From VMCP01 sp964415065 (GTDB lineage: Bacteria; Bacteroidota; Bacteroidia; NS11-12g; UBA955), in NCBI GenBank assembly GCA_964415065.1, contig CAYPYX010000050.1:1-16819 (forward strand): 16,819 nucleotides of DNA. Direction: 5' to 3'. Below the pieces are notes generated by a model. The model worked only from the letters and a program-made list of their open reading frames with translations. It did no database searches and was not told where the DNA came from. The translations under genes and the position numbers were made by a program. Shown here piece by piece: positions 1 to 7,627 of this stretch (its first letter is position 1; every line of letters begins with the position of its first letter).

Positions 1-995
1 AAGCCACCCAATACCAAATACTTAATTAAACCTCCGCCATCATCCTCTAATGGGAAACGGGGACGATCAATTACCTGAATTAAGGGCTGATTGTGTGCTG
101 CCATGGTTCTCGACAATTCTAGATTTTTCACTACCTCACCGTACATTGTGGTTAACAACTGAACTTCCATCTGCTGTTTCACCATTTGAACCGTGCCCTC
201 CGAATTCGTTAAAAATTGATTCTGATCTCTTTGCACCGCAACCGACACCATTCTAGACCTCAATACCCGCTCTACACTGTCCGCTTTGCGCTCCAATAAT
301 CGGATATTTGAACGCGCTTGTCGGAATTTGGTTTCCAAATAGAAATCCGTAACATTCTCCGTTAAATTCTCCACAAATGCCTTAGCAAACACTGGATCCA
401 CATCCGTAAATGCCACCTTTTTGAACGCCAATTCCTTGTCCTGATTTTCTACTACCAAACCACCCTTAGTAATACGTTTGTATACCTCCTTCAACAATGA
501 ATCCTGTCGGAAACCACACGATTCCCGATTAATAATACCACTCAAAGGCACTGCCGGCGTTTTCGATTTTTCTAACGAATCCCTTCTCAAATAATATTCC
601 AACAATCGATAACGTCTACCCTCGTGCGACAAACTATCAAACAAGGTTTGTTCTACCAGCAAGCGACTTTTCATGAGTTCTAATAAGTTATCACCTCCAA
701 AAGCGCCCGAACTTCCCCCGCCAAAATCAAAACCAAACTGAGAACCAATTGCGCTCAACTTGCTTAATCCACCTTCTTCAGCTTCAGCGGTTACAAAAAC
801 CAATTCTGCAGTATACTTCGTTTTCTTGACCCAAGTGTATAAAAGTCCCAAACCGGCACCTAGAATACCTGCAATAGCCAATTTCCACCAGTTTTTCAAT
901 AAAATTCGATACGTATTTTGGATTTTAATAACTAAATCTCTTAACGAAATTTCGTCATCCCTGAATCGTATTTGTGGTTGCAATTCTTTGCTCAT
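1..995 (-). CDS. Wzz/GumC-type polysaccharide chain-length determinant (partial, C-terminus outside window)
   Basis: An open frame runs from an ATG at 995 to the left edge with no stop, giving 331 complete codons. Residues about 36-55 form a first membrane helix just after a WW pair, as in Wzz/GumC co-polymerases. A Gly-rich stretch (about 85-100) follows, and residues about 205-300 look largely helical and charged, consistent with the periplasmic coiled coil. A Pro-containing segment (RPRFP, 311-315) leads into the start of a second hydrophobic segment (from about 322), which the window cuts. In the family these inner-membrane proteins set polymer length and work with a Wza-like exporter. 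Its start lies 17 bases after the stop of the exporter gene, so the two are almost certainly co-transcribed. Whether a tyrosine-kinase domain follows cannot be seen. The antisense frames at 50-256 and 760-999 are shadows of this gene. Confidence 0.85.
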   Translation of the reverse strand, partial: MSKELQPQIRFRDDEISLRDLVIKIQNTYRILLKNWWKLAIAGILGAGLGLLYTWVKKTKYTAELVFVTAEAEEGGLSKLSAIGSQFGFDFGGGSSGAFGGDNLLELMKSRLLVEQTLFDSLSHEGRRYRLLEYYLRRDSLEKSKTPAVPLSGIINRESCGFRQDSLLKEVYKRITKGGLVVENQDKELAFKKVAFTDVDPVFAKAFVENLTENVTDFYLETKFRQARSNIRLLERKADSVERVLRSRMVSVAVQRDQNQFLTNSEGTVQMVKQQMEVQLLTTMYGEVVKNLELSRTMAAHNQPLIQVIDRPRFPLEDDGGGLIKYLVLGG

Positions 996-1012
996 CTAAC
1001 TCGTTAATTCGT

Positions 1013-3535
1013 TTAAATTCTACTTAATAGCACCCACAAGGTTGCAATACCTGTTAATTTCACCGTGAAATTCTCGATAACCCGATTCCAATCCGTTGGC
1101 TTCTTTTCATTATCGTTCTTCTCCGCTTTCTTGGGAGATGGTTGAAAATAAATCTCAGAACCTGCTTTTACCTTCGGTGTAACAACAAACAAACCGTAAT
1201 TTTTCGAACGTTTGATTTTCCCACCCGGTTCCTGTAAATACAATCTATTTTTTCGATGTTGATCATCAAATCCCAAAGAATAGTTTTTCAAATAAAACGA
1301 TGCTCTCTTTCCAGTAATGTAAGGTGCAAAAATCTTTTCCTTATTCAGTAAAGTATCGGTATTGGGAAGAACAACTAAATCCTGTTTCAATGGAATTACT
1401 AAACGATCTCCTTCCTCTAAACGATAATTGAATTCACTGTTCTTATTGCGCATTACACTCTTCAAGTCAAACACCAATTGCTGACCATTTTTACGATATA
1501 ATTGTGCCGCTTCGGGAAATGCAAATTCGGTTAATCCACCTCCTTTTTCAATAATATCTCGAACCCGATTCTCATTTTTCGCCAGAATAAATACTCCTGG
1601 ATGAATAACTTCACCCTCAATGGAGGCACCAATTTTATCATCCAAATTACTCACCTTACGGACTATCACAATATCTTCTGCCATCAATTCTATATCATCA
1701 AAAAGTCCATTAGAATTCGGATTGTATACTGCTTTAATGGACTCAGTTTTATTCCGATCGCCTGCCTTAAAAGTATTTGAATGCACCGCACTTCTCAAAA
1801 TTTCCACTTCAGTTGCATCAGCGCTGAACTTCAATCCCCCGGAATAATCCAACAATACGTTTAAAGTAAGACCTTTTCTGAAGTCAATTTTTGTAGGATT
1901 TCTCACCTCGCCACGAATCTCTACCTGAAAAGCATCCACAAAACGAGATTCAGCAAACACCAATAGTTGATCCTTGTTCTGCAACTCAAATGCCTTCAAT
2001 TCATTCCCCACCAAAGGCAATTTTAGATACTCCGATGTTCCATCGAGTTGAGTACGAATTACAAAAGCCATGTTCTTATTCGATTCCGGCGTTAAACCAC
2101 CAGCTAATTGCAATAAATCTTCAACATTCATCCCTTTCTTGAGTGCATAATCTCCAGGAAAATAAACTTCACCCGAAATTTTCACTTGATTTTGAAGAGA
2201 TTCGGCTTGTTCAAACACAAAAATTTGATCGCCATCTTGTAATGGTTCAGAATTTAAATTCGTTGTAAAAAGTGAGCTACTTTCAGTATTGGAACTTGGG
2301 TTGGAAGTGTTTTTTCCTGCTTGTTTATTACGGGTAACATTACTTAAGTCCCATTGAATCAATGTTCGATCTCGTCCATTTAGTCTTGATACTGTAATTC
2401 GACTGATATCAGCTTTAGAAGACCAACCACCGGCATATGAAACCGCTTCAAGAAGTCCTTCATTCTCTAACAATTCAACTTGTCCAGAACGCAGCACTCC
2501 ACCGCGCAAAGCGATCCGTTTTTTCACAGGTTTAACTACTATAAAATCACCGTCTTCCAGAAAAGAATTGTGTTGGGGATTCATTAAAAATTGGTACAAA
2601 TCAAACTGAAATGCAACTTTACCAGAGCGAATTACAGCTACTTCACGAATGCTACCATTTTCAGTAGGTCCACCTGATAATACCAATAGATTGAAAACGG
2701 TATTCGCTGCTGGAAGTTGGTAGGTACCAGGTTTTTGCACTTCTCCAGTGACATTCACCGATATTTGACGCGAAAATGAAAGATCCACTTCTAATTCATT
2801 TCCACCCAAATTGATTTTTTGCCCTATTGCTGCTGAGAGCACTTTTTCCAATTTGCCAAAAGCCAAACCTTTCACATACACTTTTCCCAATGCGGTTCCC
2901 AAATCAATTCTGCCGCGATCGTCTACACGACTCACTTTGTTAAAGTAACTGTTCCCAAAAACCGTCACACTAATTTCATCACCGACGCCAATAATATACT
3001 GATCGGGTGCTTTTACGGTTCTTCCATTGGCATAAGCGGGGAATCGTTTTTCATCAAAAATCTTAGAAATATCCCAAGAAGTAGCGACAATATCCGATGA
3101 GCCTGCGGGTTTGCTTTCAGTAATTGAACCCGGTGTATGAGGCATCATATTTCCGGAAATGTCAGATCCAAGCTTGCTAGTATTAGTCAAATTGGTTGAT
3201 GTTACAGCAGTATTGGATTCTGTTTGTTTCTGGGGACGTGAATTCGGGTTTCGATCAGAAAGCAACTGAACATCGTCGGATGCGACCATCCCTTTAATTT
3301 TTAAAACTCGCGTTCGAAATGCTTCCATTTCGGAATCCGACATTCCTTGAGCACGTGCTAGATCAATCACTTGAGTTTCTGATAATCCTGCTTTTTCCGC
3401 TTTCAAAATCATTTGTGCGATTTCAGCATCGGTATAATCGTTTGACTGGGTTTTCAAGGCTGGCAACTGGGCATAAACCTGAAAAAGACTAAAGGTAAGA
3501 AGTAATCCTAAAAGTATCTTTTTGTATATTCTCAT
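1013..3535 (-). CDS. Outer-membrane polysaccharide export protein (Wza-like, multiple SLBB domains)
   Basis: This is a predicted 840-residue exporter for exopolysaccharide or capsule. I start it at the ATG at 3535 (MRIYKK...) because this gives a clean signal peptide ending VYA|Q; a TTG 15 bases upstream is also in frame. A Ser/Thr/Asn-rich low-complexity region spans about residues 95-150. A Poly_export domain follows from about 176 (YIIGVGDEISVTVFG). About five SLBB-like repeats come next, each with a G-E/G-V...P-G type turn and a later GG, at roughly 258-335, 340-442, 450-528, 540-627 and 638-716. The last 25 residues (WNRVIENFTVKLTGIATLWV) look like the C-terminal helix with which Wza proteins cross the outer membrane. 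There is no Cys at the signal cleavage site, so unlike E. coli Wza it does not look like a lipoprotein. It precedes the Wzz-type gene by 17 bases. Confidence 0.93.
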   Translation of the reverse strand: MRIYKKILLGLLLTFSLFQVYAQLPALKTQSNDYTDAEIAQMILKAEKAGLSETQVIDLARAQGMSDSEMEAFRTRVLKIKGMVASDDVQLLSDRNPNSRPQKQTESNTAVTSTNLTNTSKLGSDISGNMMPHTPGSITESKPAGSSDIVATSWDISKIFDEKRFPAYANGRTVKAPDQYIIGVGDEISVTVFGNSYFNKVSRVDDRGRIDLGTALGKVYVKGLAFGKLEKVLSAAIGQKINLGGNELEVDLSFSRQISVNVTGEVQKPGTYQLPAANTVFNLLVLSGGPTENGSIREVAVIRSGKVAFQFDLYQFLMNPQHNSFLEDGDFIVVKPVKKRIALRGGVLRSGQVELLENEGLLEAVSYAGGWSSKADISRITVSRLNGRDRTLIQWDLSNVTRNKQAGKNTSNPSSNTESSSLFTTNLNSEPLQDGDQIFVFEQAESLQNQVKISGEVYFPGDYALKKGMNVEDLLQLAGGLTPESNKNMAFVIRTQLDGTSEYLKLPLVGNELKAFELQNKDQLLVFAESRFVDAFQVEIRGEVRNPTKIDFRKGLTLNVLLDYSGGLKFSADATEVEILRSAVHSNTFKAGDRNKTESIKAVYNPNSNGLFDDIELMAEDIVIVRKVSNLDDKIGASIEGEVIHPGVFILAKNENRVRDIIEKGGGLTEFAFPEAAQLYRKNGQQLVFDLKSVMRNKNSEFNYRLEEGDRLVIPLKQDLVVLPNTDTLLNKEKIFAPYITGKRASFYLKNYSLGFDDQHRKNRLYLQEPGGKIKRSKNYGLFVVTPKVKAGSEIYFQPSPKKAEKNDNEKKPTDWNRVIENFTVKLTGIATLWVLLSRI

Positions 3536-3826
3536 TTTTAATAATTTCAATTTTAAATTTTCTAATTTGCGAGGCTTAGGTGTTTTTAGAGTCTCTGAAA
3601 TACATTAAACATCTCAGTAAGGCACAACTTCTGTCCAACATAACTCCTGAATATGGCACTGATTCTCAACTTTAATCCACATCAGATCGTTGCACAGCTT
3701 CGCCTCTTGAGTTACAACCCAATGCTTCAAAAATGCTATAATGGCAGAAATAGATCAATGCGAATTGACCTATTAAAAACTAGTAGTTACGAGGCAATTT
3801 TTTATACTCAACTCATCTTTCACCAA
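3536..3826. other. Intergenic gap inside the polysaccharide locus
   Basis: This 291-base AT-rich gap lies between the sugar transferase stop and the exporter start, both on the minus strand. I see no convincing gene, strong terminator or recognisable RNA. A plus-strand frame at 3653-3847 has no family features and overlaps the 3' end of the transferase gene. Two very short inverted repeats occur (TCAAT/ATTGA near 3760 and AACTA-G-TAGTT near 3779-3789), and neither has a convincing T-run. The exporter may have its own promoter here, but no clear element stands out. Confidence 0.4.
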
Positions 3827-4393
3827 CTAATTCTTAGGCTTAGATAATTTCTGCCTAACTGTCCAAAAAACGTAGAAAAAAGTTTTTAGCAAAATTACGA
3901 ATTTCAACTTCAAGCTTTTGTTATCTAAATAGTATTTTTCTAATTCTAATTTTCTTTCGTCCGAGATTACATCTCTTCCATTAATCTGTGCCCAACCCGT
4001 GATTCCTGGCTTCTGATTGAAAATCCCTAATTCCTTTCGTTGATCATGCATATAATCTTCGGAAACAATCAAAGGTCTTGGACCAATAAAAGACATATCA
4101 CCTTTGATAATATTTACAAGATTCAGCGATTCATCGATAGAGAATTTTCTTAAGTAAAATCCTGACTTCAAGACCCAATTCCCAATTTCTTCAACATCAC
4201 CGGTAGCAAGTTCTGGTGTTTCTTTTCGCATGGTTCTAATCTTATAAAAAATAAATACGCGCCCAAATTGCCCAACACGAAATTGCCTGAATATAAACGG
4301 ATATCCATCTTCGATATATATCAAAGTGAAAATGATAACTAGTAAGGGTGAAATAATGATAAACAACACTAACGCCAACAACCTTTCAATCAT
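3827..4393 (-). CDS. Short phosphoglycosyl transferase (bacterial sugar transferase, PglC/WcaJ-type catalytic domain)
   Basis: This 188-residue protein consists only of the bacterial sugar transferase core. Such enzymes move a sugar phosphate from a nucleotide sugar to polyprenyl phosphate at the inner membrane, the first step of repeat-unit assembly. Residues 5-27 form the hydrophobic N-terminal helix with the Ser-Pro break (S15-P16) typical of re-entrant monotopic transferases. KIRTMR is at 51-56. The catalytic Asp-Glu dyad is in SIDES (D87-E88), followed by NIIKGDMSFIGPRPL and by PGITGWAQINGRD (129-141). It lacks the extra N-terminal membrane helices of WbaP/WcaJ, so it is a small single-domain form. 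Sugar specificity cannot be read from sequence. It is the promoter-proximal gene of the visible polysaccharide block. Confidence 0.92.
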   Translation of the reverse strand: MIERLLALVLFIIISPLLVIIFTLIYIEDGYPFIFRQFRVGQFGRVFIFYKIRTMRKETPELATGDVEEIGNWVLKSGFYLRKFSIDESLNLVNIIKGDMSFIGPRPLIVSEDYMHDQRKELGIFNQKPGITGWAQINGRDVISDERKLELEKYYLDNKSLKLKFVILLKTFFYVFWTVRQKLSKPKN

Positions 4394-4914
4394 ATCTATA
4401 TCTTCATTGTAATCGCGCGCACATATTCAATCTTCACATTCTTGAATTTATAGTAACTGCCGCAACTAGATTACAAATTTACCTAAAAGGACTCTCTACA
4501 TACTATATAGTACTTTATTCTCATTTTGACCAATGAACGATTTATTTGACAAACGACTTAGTGGATTGAATAAAAAATACGTATATTGAGCATCCAATCA
4601 TATTAAACTGTATTTCAATGATTTAATCATTCTGGAAAAACTAAGATTTTTTTTTGATGACGAAAACTTTACATAATATTCATGTCATAAAAAGCAAAAT
4701 CAAAACTTAAAGCAGTCATTTTTGTATAAAACGCATGCAATAACATTCAATCTCCACTAAATATTCGGGCAATTCATAATCCTTTTTGGGATATTCATTC
4801 GGTTTTTTAATCGATTCACAATTTTCATACTTCACTACTTATTGTAATAATATTAGCGACATTTCTAACTTGTTGTTTTGTAATTCCAAATCACTAAAAA
4901 CGGATATACGAATT
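4394..4914. promoter_or_regulatory. 521-base divergent intergenic region (transferase / ppsA)
   Basis: This is a long, very AT-rich gap between two divergent genes, so promoters for both should lie here. A plausible Bacteroidota-type plus-strand promoter for ppsA is ATTG at 4841-4844 and TAACTTG at 4866-4872, 21 bases apart, giving a leader of about 35 bases. The consensus is TTTG then TAnnTTTG, so this match is imperfect. On the minus strand, CAAATTTA at 4474-4481 reads as TAAATTTG and could be a -7 element for the transferase, but no good -33 partner is seen. A perfect odd-centred palindrome, AATGATT-T-AATCATT, lies at 4617-4631. No coding frame of convincing length exists; the TTG-initiated extension of ppsA through 4786 is not supported. 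Confidence 0.4.
4617..4631. repeat. 15-base palindrome, possible operator
   Basis: AATGATT and AATCATT are exact inverted repeats around a single T. The site lies in the middle of the divergent gap, about 220 bases upstream of the transferase start and 280 bases upstream of the ppsA start. It could bind a dimeric regulator, but such AT-rich palindromes also arise by chance. Confidence 0.25.
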
Positions 4915-7353
4915 ATGAACACACCCTACATTTTACCACTTGAACAAGTTGGTTTAAAAGATCTTCCTCAGGTAGGAGGAAAAAATGCATCTCTTGGAGA
5001 AATGTTGCAAAATTTAACTAAGATGGGAATTGAAATACCTGGTGGATTTGTAATTACAGTTGCTTCGTATCAAAAATTCATTGAAGAAAATAACTTAAAT
5101 GATGAAATCCAACGTATTATTAAAGAAACAAATATTAATGATATAGAATCACTTAGAAGAAGTGGTTTGGCTATTCGACAATTAATTCGAAATGGAAGAT
5201 TCCCCAAAGATTTAGCTGAACTAATAATAAAAGAATATAAAACTCTATCAGAGTTTCACGAATCCGAAAATGTAGATGTTGCAGTTCGATCTTCAGCTAC
5301 TGCTGAGGATTTACCTGATGCTTCTTTTGCAGGACAGCAAGAGTCCTATCTAAATGTGCGTGGACCAGCAGCTTTAATAAATGCAATTCGTAATTGTTTT
5401 GCATCACTATTCACTGATAGGGCTATTAGTTATAGAGAAAATTTTGGTTACGACCATTTCTCCGTTTTATTATCTGTAACTATTCAAAAAATGGTTAGAT
5501 CGGATTTAGCATCTTCCGGTGTAGCTTTCTCATTAGACACCGAAAGTGGATTCAAAGATGTTGTCTTAATAAATGGTTCATTAGGTTTAGGCGAAATGGT
5601 GGTTCAAGGTTCTGTTTCTCCTGATGAATGGTTGGTTTTCAAACCTACATTAGCCAAAGGATTTTCTTCCATTATTGAGAAAAAATTAGGCAATAAGGAT
5701 AGAATGATGGTATACGGCGACAATCCAGATGAGCGGGTTAGAATCATTTCTACTGAAAAGCAAATGAGAGAATCATTTTGCTTAACTGATTCTCAAGTTA
5801 TTCAACTATCAAAATGGGTAGTCCAGATTGAAAACTATTATTCTGCAAAAAAAGGCCATTGGGTACCTGTTGATGTTGAATGGGCCGTTGATGGAATAAA
5901 TGAACAATTATATATTGTGCAGGCTCGTCCTGAAACCATTCACTCTCGAAAGGACAGGAATCAAATTATTGAATATAAAATTCTCGATGAAAAAAGATCT
6001 GATAAAATACTATTGAAAGGAATTGCTGTTGGCGATAAAATCGCTACTGGCAAAACAAATATTCTATTCTCTTTAGACAAACGGCATTTTGACGGTCATG
6101 AATTTAAGGAAGGCGACGTTTTAGTTACCGATATGACAGATCCAGATTGGGAACCTATTATGAAAAAAGCTTCTGCAATTATAACCAACAAAGGAGGTAG
6201 AACTTGTCATGCAGCAATTGTTGCACGAGAAATGGGCGTACCGGCAATTGTGGGCTGTGGTAATGCTACAAATCTGTTAAAAGAAAATCAGTTAATTACT
6301 GTTTCTTGTGCGGAAGGCGCAGAAGGTATTGTATATAGTGGCCAAATTGAATTTGAAAAAACGGAATTTTTCATCAATCATCTCCCTCCTGTAAAAACTC
6401 CGATAATGCTAAATGTTGGCAGTCCGAATATGGCATTTCAATATTCTCATCTACCCAATAAAGGCGTGGGCTTAGCCAGAGAAGAATTTATCATTAATAA
6501 CTACATACAAATACACCCTATGGCTTTATTGAAGCATAGATATTTGAATGATGAGCAATTGTCGGATGCGATTCAACAGAAAATCATCGGTTTTCAAAAT
6601 GAAGAAGAATACTTTGTTTTAAAACTTGCTTATGGAATATCAAAAATAGCATCGGCATTTTACCCAAATAAAGTAATTGTTCGTTTTTCTGATTTTAAAA
6701 GCAATGAATATTTTAATCTGTTAGGTGGAAAGTACTTTGAACCACATGAAGAAAATCCCATGATAGGTTGGAGAGGAGCTTCTCGTTATTATTCTGACAA
6801 CTACAAAGAAGCTTTCGGACTTGAATGCAAGGCAATTAAATTTGTTCGAGAACAAATTGGCTTATCAAATGTGGTGGTAATGGTTCCTTTTTGTAGGACG
6901 GTTGAAGAATTACAAAGGGTTCAACATACTATGAAGGAATTCGAATTAGAAAGAGGACAAAATGGATTAGAAATTTATTTAATGGCAGAATTACCCTCAA
7001 ACATTATTATGGCCGAAGAATTTGCTCCACATATTGATGGTTTTTCTATCGGTTCAAATGATTTAACACAACTAACTTTAGGATTAGATCGAGATTCATC
7101 GCTAGTCGCTCATTTATACGACGAACGCAATTTGGCGGTAAAACGTATGATTGAAATGCTGATTAATTCCGCAAAAAAGACAGGAACTAAAGTGGGTATT
7201 TGTGGACAAGGCCCTTCTGATTTCCCAGATTTTGCACAATTTTTAGTCGAAAAAAACATTGATTCTATATCAGTAACTCCCGACTCCATAGTGAAAACTT
7301 ATCGAGCTATTCATTTCATTGAACAACAAGATTCACTGTTTTTAAAAAATTAA
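4915..7353 (+). CDS. ppsA: Phosphoenolpyruvate synthase
   Basis: This predicted 812-residue enzyme makes PEP from pyruvate and ATP with release of AMP and phosphate, a gluconeogenic step. I start at the ATG at 4915 because the N-terminus (PYILPLEQVGLKDLPQVGGK) matches the family. A 43-codon extension back to a TTG at 4786 adds unrelated low-complexity sequence. The domain order is canonical: ATP-binding domain with VRSSATAEDLPDASFAGQQ (124-142); mobile phosphohistidine domain with GGRTCHAAIVAREMG and catalytic His432; C-terminal PEP/pyruvate TIM barrel with GLAREEF, GSNDLTQ (713-719) and catalytic Cys763 in GICGQGPSD. These residues correspond to His421 and Cys751 of E. coli PpsA. Length and the C-terminal motif favour PEP synthase over pyruvate phosphate dikinase. 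It appears monocistronic, with a likely terminator just downstream. Confidence 0.96.
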   Translation: MNTPYILPLEQVGLKDLPQVGGKNASLGEMLQNLTKMGIEIPGGFVITVASYQKFIEENNLNDEIQRIIKETNINDIESLRRSGLAIRQLIRNGRFPKDLAELIIKEYKTLSEFHESENVDVAVRSSATAEDLPDASFAGQQESYLNVRGPAALINAIRNCFASLFTDRAISYRENFGYDHFSVLLSVTIQKMVRSDLASSGVAFSLDTESGFKDVVLINGSLGLGEMVVQGSVSPDEWLVFKPTLAKGFSSIIEKKLGNKDRMMVYGDNPDERVRIISTEKQMRESFCLTDSQVIQLSKWVVQIENYYSAKKGHWVPVDVEWAVDGINEQLYIVQARPETIHSRKDRNQIIEYKILDEKRSDKILLKGIAVGDKIATGKTNILFSLDKRHFDGHEFKEGDVLVTDMTDPDWEPIMKKASAIITNKGGRTCHAAIVAREMGVPAIVGCGNATNLLKENQLITVSCAEGAEGIVYSGQIEFEKTEFFINHLPPVKTPIMLNVGSPNMAFQYSHLPNKGVGLAREEFIINNYIQIHPMALLKHRYLNDEQLSDAIQQKIIGFQNEEEYFVLKLAYGISKIASAFYPNKVIVRFSDFKSNEYFNLLGGKYFEPHEENPMIGWRGASRYYSDNYKEAFGLECKAIKFVREQIGLSNVVVMVPFCRTVEELQRVQHTMKEFELERGQNGLEIYLMAELPSNIIMAEEFAPHIDGFSIGSNDLTQLTLGLDRDSSLVAHLYDERNLAVKRMIEMLINSAKKTGTKVGICGQGPSDFPDFAQFLVEKNIDSISVTPDSIVKTYRAIHFIEQQDSLFLKN

Positions 7354-7376
7354 TCACCTCTAAAAAAAACTTATCC

Positions 7377-7398
7377 ATATAGTGACATGTCACTATAT
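7377..7398 (+). terminator. Perfect 22-base palindrome followed by T-run; likely ppsA terminator
   Basis: ATATAGTGACATGTCACTATAT is a perfect palindrome beginning 24 bases after the ppsA stop and is followed at once by a T-rich tract (TTTTTTAATTTT). As RNA it would fold into a hairpin of about nine pairs with a CATG loop. This looks like an intrinsic terminator for ppsA. An A-run precedes it, so it might also work for transcripts coming from the opposite side. The lack of any spacer and the GTGACATGTCAC core also make it look like an operator for a dimeric regulator. Confidence 0.6.
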
Positions 7399-7429
7399 TT
7401 TTTAATTTTCTGCTTAGTATGTTGCAGTC

Positions 7430-7588
7430 ATGATTACTACTAGTTACAACAAAAAATCCTCCATCCCTAAAAAACAACATATCAGCAGGTTGTCTGATCC
7501 ATTTAAAAGAAGATTTCGATTAAGAAGCGATAAAAAAATGAAATATATCCTCTTATTGAATCTGATCAATTCTGAAAAGAATGGCTAG
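7430..7588 (+). CDS. Possible small basic protein (52 residues), doubtful
   Basis: An ATG-to-TAG frame encodes 52 residues rich in Lys and Arg (for example FKRRFRLRSDKK) with a short hydrophobic stretch near the end (YILLLNLI). It lies in the gap between the convergent ppsA and photolyase genes, 32 bases after the palindrome. I recognise no family and see no good promoter or ribosome site. It may be a chance frame in AT-rich DNA. Confidence 0.15.
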   Translation: MITTSYNKKSSIPKKQHISRLSDPFKRRFRLRSDKKMKYILLLNLINSEKNG

Positions 7589-7627
7589 TAATAACTACCA
7601 ATAGTTCTACTACAATCGCCTAATTCG

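Noticed and set aside
3653..3847. 64-codon plus-strand reading frame in the gap of the polysaccharide locus
   Set aside because: It has no recognisable features, overlaps the 3' end of the transferase gene on the other strand and lacks a plausible promoter context.
4786..4914. 43-codon N-terminal extension of PEP synthase from a TTG codon
   Set aside because: The extra residues are low-complexity and unlike the family, whose usual N-terminus begins right at the ATG at 4915.
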